Below are positions 52,835-63,739 of a DNA stretch of 64,000 nucleotides, in pieces. The translations under genes were made by a program, and so were the position numbers. The stretch comes from Porphyrobacter sp. IPPAS B-1204 (GTDB lineage Bacteria; Pseudomonadota; Alphaproteobacteria; Sphingomonadales; Sphingomonadaceae), in NCBI GenBank assembly GCA_003724185.1, contig RHGM01000002.1, forward strand, positions 126,804 to 190,803, given 5' to 3'. The stretch's first letter is position 1. The number at the start of each line of letters is the position of its first letter. The notes below the pieces were generated by a model. That model had not been told where the DNA came from and searched no databases. It was given only the letters and a program-made list of their open reading frames with translations.

Positions 52835-55800
52835 TCAGTTGATCCTGACGCGGATCTGGACGGCGAACTGCCCGTCTGGCCCGCCGCTGGGCAAAGTGCC
52901 CTTGGGGTTCAGGCACACGTGGCGCACCTGCGGGTCATAGCCCGGAGCAGGGGTATAGGTGCATTCGGCCAGTGATGCCGGCGCGGCGGCGCTGTTGGAG
53001 AAGCGCAGATCCGTGCCGGGCGTGAAGGTCAGTGCAGAGGCGGCGGTCGTAAATCCAACGATCCCGCCCAGTGCGGGCGTTATATCGTTGAAGAAGCTGT
53101 TGTTCGGATCGAGCGCAATCGCGACGAAGATCGTATCGGCATCGGTGCTGCCGGTGCCGCCATTGCTGACCGTGGTGGTCAGCAAGATGTCATTGCCCGG
53201 CGTAGCGAAGGGGTTGTCAGCGGACGGATCGAACACTTCCGATGCCATCGCCACCGTCAAAGCGGCGACCCCGTCAGCCGTAGCGACAGCGGAAAATTCG
53301 GAGGTAATGTCCCAGGAACCCCCCGCGGTACGGCGGGTGGTGGTGGCGCTGATGATGGTGCCGATGCTGATGGGTTCGAGCGTGGTGAGCGTGCCGGTGT
53401 AGCTCTGCACGCCGCCCGCATGGCTGATATCGACAGCCCCGAGGAAGCGCTCACCCTCGCCATGGCCGCTGGGATCGGCGGCGCTGCTGGCGAAGAATTC
53501 GATGCGGTACCCAGCGGCGGCGGCGGGGGCATCAAGGGTGAAATTGTAGCCCAGCTGGTTTGCTCCGGTCACGATTGCACGGATCGCTTCGGGGAAGTTC
53601 AGCAGATCATTCGGGCCGCTGTCGTTATCGCCCGGATCATTGGGGGTGACGCCGACGGCACCAAGGTCGATGCCAAGCTGCGCGTTGGCATAAATCCTGT
53701 TGCTGATTACAGCGGTGTTCGAACCGATGGCAAAATCGGCAATGACGCCAGCACCGCCATTATGCGCGATGATATTGCCTTGGCCAAAGACCGGCCCGCC
53801 AATGATGATCGCGCCAGGGACATTGGTGTTCTTGATGCCATAGCCCAGGTTTCCGGCCGGGTCACCCCGTCTGCCGCCACCCCCATCCTGTTGCCGGTAA
53901 AGGTCATGGTTGACGGAGCACCCAGCGCGCCCGCGTCGAAAGACGAGATATCAACCCCGCCGAGCACGTTGCCGGAAATGACATTGTCCGAGACAACCGT
54001 GTTGATATGTCCGCTCTGGGAAGCGAGCGACTGAAACACCATGCCGGCTTGCGAATTCCCGACCACCGTCATGCCATCGGCCGCGACCCCCACGTAATTG
54101 CCGGAGAAGGTGAGGTTGGTCGTCCTCGAAGCAAAAAGCCCGTGGTCGAAAGCGCCGCCATCCCCGTTGCCCGAGATGATGTTGCGGCCACCCGCACTGC
54201 CGTCGCCAATCTGAACATTGCTTACGTCGGCGAGCGTAATGCCGCTTGTGCCATTGCCGACCTGAGTGAACCCGTCAGCGGAAAGCCCGAAGTAATTGCC
54301 CAGCACGGTGATCGCGCTGGAGCTGTTGCTTATGGCAAGCCCGTTACCGTTATTTCCGGACACGATATTCCGTCCGCCCGCGGTGCCATCGCCGATCTGG
54401 ATATTGCTGACGCCGTTCAGAGCGATGCCGTTGTTGTTGACGGTTCCGCCAGCGATGCTGGTCGATCCGATGGTATTGCCCAGAATGGCAATGGAGTTTG
54501 AGCCGCCTTCCACGTCGATCCCGTTTCCGCCATTGCCGAAAGTACCGCCAGCGATGGTGGCCCAACCGATGGCGTTGCCTTGGATCGTGATGTTGGATGA
54601 TCCTCCGTCAACCTCGATCCCGGCTGCGCCATTGCCGCCGATGATATTGCCGCGGTCGGGCGCGGGGCCCCCAATGGTGGCTCCTCTGACGTTCACCATG
54701 TTGATCCCGCGTCCGCCGGACCGGGCGATGGTGTTGCCCTGGATGGTCACATTGGCGGCATTGGTGAGTAGTATGCCGTCTACATTTCCGGCGATCAGGT
54801 TACCTTCGGACGTAGCCAGACCGCCGATCTGCACATTCGTGATACTACCCCCAAAGGAGTTGATCCCGCTGCTTCCAGTGCCATTGAGCAGCAACGCCGA
54901 ACGATCACGGTTGAAACCGATTATATTGCGCTGAATGCGGATCAGATCGGTCGAGGGCGTGACCACGGAAGCAGCATCGAGACGAATTCCGCCACCGCTG
55001 TTGCCCGCAATCAGATTGCCGGTAATGTCCCGCCACGTCGATGAACCGCCAGTGGGGCTAAAATCGCGGATGCCGATGCTATTGAAGCGGGAGGCCATGC
55101 CTGAGGCGATGGTTCCGATGAAATTGCCCTGTATCGATGTGTCGGTGCTGCCACTATAGGTCCTTATGCCGCCGGCATTGCCGCCGATCACGTTGCCTTC
55201 GCCAATGTTCAATCCGCCGATTAGGGCGCTGGCACCCAAAACGGCAACCGCGAGGGAGTTGCTTTCGCTGTTGGTACCATTCGGAAGCAGGCCGATATAA
55301 TTGCATTGAACTCTGGCGTTTCTGCTGGTTGCCTCCAGCTGAATTGCTGTGCTCACTCTGGTTATTGAAAGTCCCCTGACGGTCTGATTGTCTCCTGCCA
55401 GACGCAGGCCCAAAAGGTTTGGAGAAGGGCTGCGCCGCACATTGATGCGCAGATCATGTCCATTGCCTTCCCATAAGTCGCGACATTGCGCGCCGGGTTG
55501 GGTGATGCCATCGATTACCATCCCATCGGCAGTCATGATCGGGAGGGCGGTCAACAGACTGATCGAGTGCGGCCCTTCTCCGGGGATGCTGAAGCTGATG
55601 GTTGAAGGCGAGGCCTGTGTATTGGCGAAATCGATCGCATTGCGCAGCGATCCTGCCCCTGCATCATTGGTATTGGTTACGACCAGCGGGGTGACGATTG
55701 TGGCGTTCTGGTTGAACTCCGATGTTTCGGCATAGCTCGCCGGGCCGGTCTTGCGCGTGGCGGTCGCTGAAACCAGCGCGCCAGTGCTGACCGGGGCCAA

Positions 55801-58470
55801 GGGCGCAAAGGTGCCATTATAGGCGACCGCGCCGCCGCCATGCGCGCCGGTGTCGATAAAGCCCAGCCATTGCTCGCCCTCGCCAAAACCGGTCGGGTCG
55901 GCGTTGCTATTGCGGTAGAAATCAATCCGGTAGCCATTGCTTTCGGCCGGTACGTCGAGCGTGAAGGCATAGGCAAGCTGACCGCCTGCCGCACTGTTCA
56001 GCGCGGTGATTTCGGGGAAATTCAGCAGATTATTGGCGCCGCTGTCCCCATCGCCGGGATCGTTGAGGGTGACGCCGTCACTGTTAAGGTCGATCCCCAG
56101 TCCGCCATTGGCGAAGATATTGTTGCCGAGCACGGATGCGATTGTCGGGCTGAGCAGCCGGATGCCTTGCGCCGCATTGTTGCGGATGGTGTTACCGGTC
56201 ACCCGATTATTGGTGCCGCTCACGAACAGGAAGATGCCGCCGCGTCCGCCATTGGCCAGCAGGTTGCCTTGACCCGGTTCGGTGCCGCCGATCAGGACAT
56301 TGGAATAGTTTCCTGGCGACCCCCCGCCGATATGGATCAGTTCTTCGATATTCCCGGAAACGATGGGCGAAGTGCCGTTCGCTCCCACGCCGAGACTATT
56401 GCCCTGGATGGTGACCCCCGTGGCCGTACTCGACCAGACCTCAACCAACGCAGCGCCATATCCGCCGATCACATTGTTGAGCACGGCGATATTGCTGAAG
56501 GAGCCGCCCTGATCGAATGAAATCGCATCGCGAACGGTGGCACCTTCGTTCCAGCCATTCGCGACCGCAGCATTCCCGGTTGCATCCGTGCCGATGTAAT
56601 TGCCATTGATGGTGATGCCCGACGTCGTGCCACTACCCATGATCGCACGGGCGCCATTACCGCTTATGATATTGCGTCCCCCGGCGGTGCCATTGCCGAT
56701 GCTGATATTGCTGACATTAGCCATTCTGATGCCATGAATGGTGTTGTTCGCCGTGGTCCCCGCAACGGTCGCCGCACCGATGGTGTTGCCCACAATCGTG
56801 ATATTGTTCGATCCGCTCTCCAGCAGGATACCCATTCCGCCATTGCCGCCGATGACGTTGCCAAGCCCCGCCGCGGTGCCGCCAATCGTTGCGCCGCTGA
56901 CATTGCCAAGGCGAATGCCGTTCGTGCCCGATCCGGCGATGGTGTTGCCCTGAATAGTGATGTTGGACCCGTTGACGATCTCGATCCCCGATATCAGCGA
57001 GCCGATCACATTGCCCTGCGTGGCATCGCCGCCGATCAGGACATTGCTGATGCTGCCCGGCGCGAACAGGATCGCGCTGGCACTGCCCGCCTGCAATTTG
57101 GCACTAAGCGTGCGGTTGTAGCCGATCACATTGCTCTGGATCCGGATCAACCCGTTCGATGCCGTCACCGTGTCATCGCCATCGAGGCTGATTTCGCTGA
57201 AGGTGCTGCCGGCGATCAGGTTGCGGGTGATGTCGCGCCAGCTGCCGCTGCCGTTCACGTGGTTGATGCCGCGCTCGTTCGAAATCGCGCTCATGCCGGT
57301 CGGGTTAGTGCCGATGAAGTTGCCGCGCACCGCGGTGTTGGTGCTGCTGTTGAGGGTCCAGACGGCAAAGTTATTGCCAGAGATGACATTGCCATCTCCG
57401 GGATTGAGGCCGCCGATTACGGTGCCTGCCCCTTCCACAACAAGGCCCGGCGTGTTGCCAGACCCGCGTGTGCCATCGGGCAAAAGGCCGATATAATTGC
57501 AACGGATGCTCACGTTGCTGGCAAAGGGGTGGAGATAGACCTTGTTGGTAAAGCCCGTGATCGCAAGGCCTCTGACCGTCAGATTCGCTGCTTCCAGATG
57601 AAGACCGGTGCCGATTGATCCGGCGGTCAGGTGGATCAGCAGATTGGGCGGCGTGCCCGCCCACAAGTCCCCGCATGAAGCGCCGGGTTGGGTGGTGCCG
57701 TCGATCATATCGCCCGCGCCAAGGAAGGCGGGCAAAGGCGTGGACAGGGTGATGGTGTGCGGCCCGGCACCGGGGATGGCAAAGGCGATTAAGTCCGCTT
57801 CTGCAGGCGTGGCATTGGCGTCCAGCACCGCTTGCCGCAAGGAACGCAGGCCGCTGTCATTGGTGTTGGCCACCACAAATGTGGCCCCCGTGCCGCTGCT
57901 GCTGGTCGCAGGCGTCAGATACAGGTCTGCGCGCAAGAATGTGCCATCATCCGCAGATGGAAAGACATCGCAGATTTCCAGCTGCCATACCCCGGCGCTC
58001 TGCTGCCCGTTGAAGACGGATAGCGATGCGTTGGGAATGAAATTGTGCTGGTAGGGCGGGGCTGGGCCGGTGGAATGATTAGTCTCCACCGCTTCGGTAT
58101 TGACGATTTGCGTGCCGCCATCATTCAGGCGGACGTTGAAGTTTGCCCCGACAAAAACAAACTCATCACCTTCCACCAATTGCTGCCGCGTTCCGGCGGG
58201 GGATTGCAAGGTCACCCGAATATCGTTGCGGAAAGTATGGCTGGCGAGCATGCCCAGATCGACATCGCCGATCAGAAAATTGCTGGTGACCGTGAACGTG
58301 CGGATAACCGGGGTCGTGCAAGACGTGCTGCTGTTGATCGCGGCAGACGATGTGTTGCTGAACACGCGGGTGGATTGCGCCATTGCCGGATCGGCCAGCA
58401 TCGACCCGGCCAAAGCCAGCAACAGCATCGCGACAAGGCGCGTCATCAAGGTTCGCAGTGGCCGCATCAT
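52835..58470 (-). pseudogene. Giant exported beta-helix protein with one-base frameshift
   Basis: From ATG 58470: signal peptide (TRLVAMLLLALAGSMLADPA, then MAQ) and a P-domain-like beta-sandwich (SNTSSAAINSSTSCTTPVIR, NDIRVTLQSPAGT, GVWQLEICDVFPSADDGTFL). Two long right-handed beta-helix modules follow, each opening with a VxNTNDxGxxSLRxAxxxAN block and a GITQPGAQCRDLW segment. They continue with many turns such as ITIQGNTI and GGRNIISGNG. Near 53859-53861 the expected GGGG is GGG, shifting the frame. The correct frame resumes (VTPAGNLGYGIKNTNVPGAI) and runs through another helix end and a DUF11-like domain to 52835. The full protein would be about 1880 residues, probably surface-exposed. 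Confidence 0.8.
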
Positions 58471-58576
58471 ATCTCGCTCAAGCTGCACCGGGCGCTGGCA
58501 GACTTGGAAAACTCGCCCGGGCACGGTCCATCGCCGGGCCTTTTGCCTGAGGTGGTCCATGCTTATGGCTAATCCG

Positions 58577-61500
58577 CTACTGCGTGTTTTCACGGAGACC
58601 CGGCTGATCGGGCCGACGGTTGCTGCCGAAGATATCGGCATCGAACTTGAACCGGATCGCCGCAAACAGGCCTTGATCAAGCGGGCGGTCGAGGCTGAAA
58701 TCAGGATCGCGGAAGCCTGCGATGTTATAGCCGACACTCAGCAGCGTACCCTCGGTCACGACAAAGCTCGCCTGTGGGCCTATGGCGTAGCTGTAGCTTC
58801 CATCGGTCACATTCGCGCGCAGGCTGGCGCTGCCGCCGATGTCGACCGAGGGGCTCAGCCCGATCCGCGCATCCAGCCCGGCCAGCGCGGTGAAGCCGGA
58901 CAGGTCGAGGCCCGCCAGCTGATCAAAGCTGTAACGCGTGCCCAGAAACAGGCCAATCTCGCTCAGCTGGCCGGCACTGCCCCCACTGTGCGGAGACCAG
59001 TTGGCCGAGACGCTGCCGACAAGCCGCCGGGACACGGCATCCCCCGTCACCGTCAGCGCGGTGCGTCCGGCCGGGCCGGTTTCGCCCGCGACTGCGCCGG
59101 TTACTGTATCGCTGCGATATTGGGCCCGGCTGAGCAGCGCGAAATCCGAACCATCGGGCCGGTGGGCAATGGTGATGCCGGCATCAAACACCTCACTTGA
59201 TGCGCCGCCGCGCGCGCTGCTGTGGGTCCAGACCAGATTGCTGCCGACCGAGCGGCCTTCGCCGATCTGGCGGATCACGCCCAGCGTTACGCCCTTGCGG
59301 TCGGCAAACTGCCCGGCACGATATTCGGTGCGGGCATTGGCGGTCCAGCGCCCCGTGCGCCATGCGCCGCTGAGGGTGACGGCGGTGAAATCTTCAAACA
59401 GCGTCTGATCAACGCCCAATGGCCCGCCGTTGGCGATGGGTTGCGCAGGGTTGATCACGCCCGCTAGGTCTGGGGTCTTGCCAAGCGTGCGGTTGCCATC
59501 GAGCGTGGCATTGAAGGTGAGGGTGGGGGAGACCGCAAGGGTCTGAGCCACACCAAACCCGGCAATGGGGTTGCCGGGTGCGTTGTCGCCGGACGTCTGG
59601 CCGATGTTGGAGATAATCCGCCCGCCCTGCCACGGGGTCACCTCCACTCCGGCGCGCAGGGTGCGGGCGGAGATCGCTGCGCCATCAGCCAGTTCGTAAG
59701 TGCCTGTCAGCCGCACATCGCGGGTGATGGCGTAGCGCAGGCCAAAGCGGTGGCGCGCAGGCTGGTCAAGTGATCCGGCTGTGCCCAGCGCAAAACTGGA
59801 ATCCGCGCTGACTTCAAGGCTGTTATCGAACAACCGCTGCGCAGCGGCGGTCTGGAGCAGGGTGGAGGAAGTCCTATCGCCATTGGCCAGCCGATCATTG
59901 AAATGCGCGAGGCCTAGCCGCGCGTCGGTGGTGGGGGAGCGCCACGCCAGCTCAACCTCGCCGCCGCGCCGCCGGATGGCATCGGAAAGGCTGCTATCCT
60001 GCAACAGGCTGGCCGTAGCGGACAGATTATCGTCAAGCTGATAGCGCGCATCCACCCCCAGCTTGCGCCGTCCGGCTTCCGCGACGCTTTGCTGGCCGAG
60101 CCCGTAGCCGGTACTGATCGATCGGGCATAGGCCACCACGTCGAGCGCGCCGGTCTGGTGCTGCACTTCGGTGAGCCAGGCCGAGGCGCTGCTGCCTGCA
60201 GCTTCGCTGATCCCGAGTTCGGCGCGGATTTCGGTCGCCTCGCCCAGCCGCACGCGGGTATCGGCCACCGCGAGGTTGGTGCGCGCGCCGTCGCTTGCAG
60301 CAGTGGCGGAACCGGCATGGGTGATCGCGGTCGCGCCGATCCGCACCGCGCCATCATCGAGCGTCCATTCGGCCCTAACCCCGGCGTTGATCGCTCCGCC
60401 TTCGGTCTGGCCGATTTCATACTCGATGATGACGATCTGCGGGTTGAGATCGCCATCGCGCGATAGGACCGGTTCACTGAATGTGATCGTGCCCGACAGG
60501 ATGTCGATATTGTAGTCGATAAAGCGGGTGAGGCTGCGTGAGGATACAATGACTTCCGACCGGAACCGGTCACGCACTTCGATGGTGACGCGTTCGGAAT
60601 TGATGACGATGTCGCGGCTGCCCAGCCGGTAGGGGCCAGCGATGCCATTGCCCTGAAATTCGTCGCGCCGGAAATTGCTGCCGATCCGCGCGCCAAAAGC
60701 CTCGGCCCTCACGTCGCCGAGCTGTGCTGCAGCGCGCACCCCGGTGGCGGTGCGTTGGTAGCGGCCCAGCGTGGTTTGATCGAAGCCGGTCTGGAAATCG
60801 CCATAGAGAGCGAAGAAGGTCGCGGTCTCAATCCGCACATAAAGGTTTTCGCGCGTGGCGGCATCGAACCGGCGCTGCGAGGTGTCGGCAAAGACGGTGT
60901 AATAGGCGGTCGGATCAATCGCGCCGAGCAGCGGCTGATCCTCACGTTGCCGGGCGCTGTCATAGGCGAGGGTGAGCAGGTATTTGCCAAGAACCCGGCC
61001 CTTGGCATAAAGCGCGAGGCGGGCGTTGTTGCCCAGATCGCTGTCAAAATCGCCGTCGCGTTCCATGTTGTCGGCAACGGTGCGTGCGCCCAGCGTCGCT
61101 TCGCCTAGGCCCACGATCGTCCATTCGACCTCGCCCGGTACGACCCATGCTTCAATCTCTTGCCGGCGGCGGATATTCTCGTTCGCGAAATCAAAGCCGA
61201 TGCGCAGTTGCCCGCTCACCATGGTCGGGGCCAGTTCGATCCGCGCCAGCCCCTGATCGCCTTCGATTACCCAGCGCGCGGAAGCTTCGCCGACGCCGCT
61301 CAGCTGCCGGATCTGCTGTTGTTCGATTTGTGCTGCGCTTTCAAATGGTGCGGTGAGGGTAAAATTGCCTGAGATACCCTCGCGAACCGGCCGGCCGTGG
61401 CGATCGGTGATGCGCACCATTACCACCGGGCGGCTAACGCCGTCGGCTACCAGCAGTGATTGATCCGCCACAAGTTCCACCCGTGCGGGTTGCGAGGTGA

Positions 61501-63712
61501 AGAACACAGTGCGATTGTGTCGGGCCTGGACGGTGCCTTGTGCGTCCAGCGTTTCGGCGGTCAGCACTGTGGTCTCGTTCAGAAGAGGGACACCGCGCCA
61601 CATGCTGACGGCAAAGCGCCCTCCGGGCGACTTGGCCGTGCCATCGAAGGCGGTTTGGTCGACAGGCTTGCCATCGACGAGCAGGCGGACGGTAAGGCCT
61701 GGCCGGTGGCGAAAGACAACTCTGACGGCGGGCGCGCGCGGATTGTAATCCTCTTCCGGGGCGAGCCAACCATCTGGTCCGTCGCCGAGCGCCAGCCATT
61801 CGGCCTCCGGAGGCGCCGATCGAGGCGCCGGAGCGGCGGCAGGCTCCGAGGAAGGCGACGAGGCGTTAGACCCTGAGACCGCAGCACCCGGGCGCTGCTC
61901 GCGATCGTCTGCGGCGCGCGCATTTTCGAAAGGAATAGGCGGACCCGCCGGGCCGACCACATGGAAATCCGCGCGCGCCAACGATCCGCCCTGGCCCACT
62001 ACAAACCGTGATGCCGGATCGCCCGCACTGCGGGTCGAGCTGTCACAATCGGCCAGCTGCCCCCCTTGCGGCAAGGTGGTGCGCGCCAGCTGCACCACAT
62101 GGGTGCCGGGCACGACGCCTTCAAAGCGGTATCGCCCCTCGGCATCGGTGACGGCGAAGCTGCCATCCTCCATCACCATTCTGATCCCCGCCAGCCCGGT
62201 CCCGGCGCCGGGTGCGCGGCAATCGCCGAGCACCACGCGGCCGATGATCGTCATCCTGCCTGAGATCGTGTTGCGTTCGACCCGTACGACGCTGTTGGCC
62301 CGCGCCCGGTGCCCACGCCCGTCTACGGCCTCGGCCGTGCTTTCCAGCTGTCCTGCCCGGGTATCGGCGCGCACGGTGGCGGCATAGGCGATACGGCTCA
62401 CGCCGCCCGCGGCCAGCGTGTCGAGCGTGATCACAAAGGTCAGTCCATCCTCTGAAAGCTGCACCTTGTCCGGCGCGGCACGGCCATCAATCAGGATCGT
62501 GTCGGGGCGAAGCCGCATTCCGCGCGGCACGGTGACGGTGATGCGCAGATCGCGGCGTTCGCGGACGGTATTGGGATTGTTCGCCAGGATCGCATAGAGC
62601 AGCGTGTCACCCGGCTCTACGACCGGGCGCGAGACTGTCTGCGCAAGAGCGATCGCAGCGCCCGGGGCGTCGAGTGGAATGTCGATCTCGAGCGGTGCTG
62701 TATGGGGCAGGGCGAACTCTGCCCCGAATGATGCATCGGTGATCACGAACCCGCGCCCGTCAGGCCGCGCCAACTCGCCGAGCTGCTGGCGGCTGGCCGA
62801 TGACGGTGCGGTGAATGGGGGCGGCGGCGCGACCTCCAGTCGATAGCGGCCCGGCATGGTTAGCGGGAACCAGTATCGCCCCGGCGCCATGGGATAGGTG
62901 TTTCCCGCCAGATCAGTGACCGGCGCGCCGCTGATAACGGTGGAGGGCCATGGCGTGGTGCCATCCTCGGCAAAGACCTGGGCGGGCAGGCCTGTATCAA
63001 TGTCGCGCAGAGTGACGCGCGCGCCTGACACGGGTTCGCCGGTTTCGCTGTCAAACACGATGCTGAAGGGGTCAGCGAGGACCGCCACGTCGCGCCGCAA
63101 GGTGATGCTTTCGCCTAACAAACCTGCCGGTGCGATGGTGATGACATCGCCGTTCTCGACACTCAGGCGGCAATCCTCGCCGGCAACGGTTCCAACGGCC
63201 CGGACCGTGACGAGACTGCCGATGAAATAGCCGGTGTCGCTTCCGCTTTCCACCAGTGTCAGGGTTTCGCGGTCGCCGCTTGGGGAGGTGACCACCAGCG
63301 TCACCGTCTCGACCATGCCCGGATCGCGGTTGGCAAAGGCTGCGTCGACTGCGACCAACATCGTCTCGCCGATGCGATAGGCGCTCACCGGTTCGACATT
63401 GACCGTGCGCGCTCTCGCAGCAGGGGTGCTGCCGCATGCAGACGGGATGTAGGTCAGGCTTTGCGCGCTGTCCTGAACGATTCTGAAGGTCGTGATCGCT
63501 GTGCGCTGTTCCTCGAGGGTGAGCGTCACCTGGTTCGATGACGTCTCGCGCACAACGTCGCCGTCATTCCAGCTGGCATAGGCGATGTTTTCGATGGTCT
63601 GGGCTTGCAGCGCCGAGCCGGGTGCCCCGATGGCCAGCACCCCAAGCAACATCACCGCCGATGCGCGCAAGACAGACCAGCACTGCTGGAAATAGTGCAG
63701 CCTCCCTGCCAT
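58577..63712 (-). CDS. Very large outer-membrane protein, DUF11/Ig/beta-barrel
   Basis: A 1711-residue protein. A signal peptide spans residues 1-38 (SVLRASAVMLLGVLAIGAPG). N-terminal beta domains follow, then DUF11-type repeats around 350-470 (VEPGDTLLYAILANNPNTVR). A carboxypeptidase-regulatory/SdrB-like domain lies near 490-560 (AGIRMVMEDGSFAVTDAEGR, YRFEGVVPGTHVV). A Pro/Ala/Ser linker, an invasin-like Ig domain (VVMVRITDRHGRPVREGISG) and about 800 residues of alternating beta-strands make up the rest. The barrel-like part closes with LFAAIRFKFDADIF. It probably anchors or exports the neighbouring beta-helix protein. The start at 63712 has a weak ribosome site. The gene lies between two other exported-protein genes on the same strand. 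Confidence 0.8.
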   Translation of the reverse strand: MAGRLHYFQQCWSVLRASAVMLLGVLAIGAPGSALQAQTIENIAYASWNDGDVVRETSSNQVTLTLEEQRTAITTFRIVQDSAQSLTYIPSACGSTPAARARTVNVEPVSAYRIGETMLVAVDAAFANRDPGMVETVTLVVTSPSGDRETLTLVESGSDTGYFIGSLVTVRAVGTVAGEDCRLSVENGDVITIAPAGLLGESITLRRDVAVLADPFSIVFDSETGEPVSGARVTLRDIDTGLPAQVFAEDGTTPWPSTVISGAPVTDLAGNTYPMAPGRYWFPLTMPGRYRLEVAPPPPFTAPSSASRQQLGELARPDGRGFVITDASFGAEFALPHTAPLEIDIPLDAPGAAIALAQTVSRPVVEPGDTLLYAILANNPNTVRERRDLRITVTVPRGMRLRPDTILIDGRAAPDKVQLSEDGLTFVITLDTLAAGGVSRIAYAATVRADTRAGQLESTAEAVDGRGHRARANSVVRVERNTISGRMTIIGRVVLGDCRAPGAGTGLAGIRMVMEDGSFAVTDAEGRYRFEGVVPGTHVVQLARTTLPQGGQLADCDSSTRSAGDPASRFVVGQGGSLARADFHVVGPAGPPIPFENARAADDREQRPGAAVSGSNASSPSSEPAAAPAPRSAPPEAEWLALGDGPDGWLAPEEDYNPRAPAVRVVFRHRPGLTVRLLVDGKPVDQTAFDGTAKSPGGRFAVSMWRGVPLLNETTVLTAETLDAQGTVQARHNRTVFFTSQPARVELVADQSLLVADGVSRPVVMVRITDRHGRPVREGISGNFTLTAPFESAAQIEQQQIRQLSGVGEASARWVIEGDQGLARIELAPTMVSGQLRIGFDFANENIRRRQEIEAWVVPGEVEWTIVGLGEATLGARTVADNMERDGDFDSDLGNNARLALYAKGRVLGKYLLTLAYDSARQREDQPLLGAIDPTAYYTVFADTSQRRFDAATRENLYVRIETATFFALYGDFQTGFDQTTLGRYQRTATGVRAAAQLGDVRAEAFGARIGSNFRRDEFQGNGIAGPYRLGSRDIVINSERVTIEVRDRFRSEVIVSSRSLTRFIDYNIDILSGTITFSEPVLSRDGDLNPQIVIIEYEIGQTEGGAINAGVRAEWTLDDGAVRIGATAITHAGSATAASDGARTNLAVADTRVRLGEATEIRAELGISEAAGSSASAWLTEVQHQTGALDVVAYARSISTGYGLGQQSVAEAGRRKLGVDARYQLDDNLSATASLLQDSSLSDAIRRRGGEVELAWRSPTTDARLGLAHFNDRLANGDRTSSTLLQTAAAQRLFDNSLEVSADSSFALGTAGSLDQPARHRFGLRYAITRDVRLTGTYELADGAAISARTLRAGVEVTPWQGGRIISNIGQTSGDNAPGNPIAGFGVAQTLAVSPTLTFNATLDGNRTLGKTPDLAGVINPAQPIANGGPLGVDQTLFEDFTAVTLSGAWRTGRWTANARTEYRAGQFADRKGVTLGVIRQIGEGRSVGSNLVWTHSSARGGASSEVFDAGITIAHRPDGSDFALLSRAQYRSDTVTGAVAGETGPAGRTALTVTGDAVSRRLVGSVSANWSPHSGGSAGQLSEIGLFLGTRYSFDQLAGLDLSGFTALAGLDARIGLSPSVDIGGSASLRANVTDGSYSYAIGPQASFVVTEGTLLSVGYNIAGFRDPDFSLDRPLDQGLFAAIRFKFDADIFGSNRRPDQPGLRENTQ

Positions 63713-63739
63713 CAGCTTTCACGCCTGCTGCAGTCCGGA

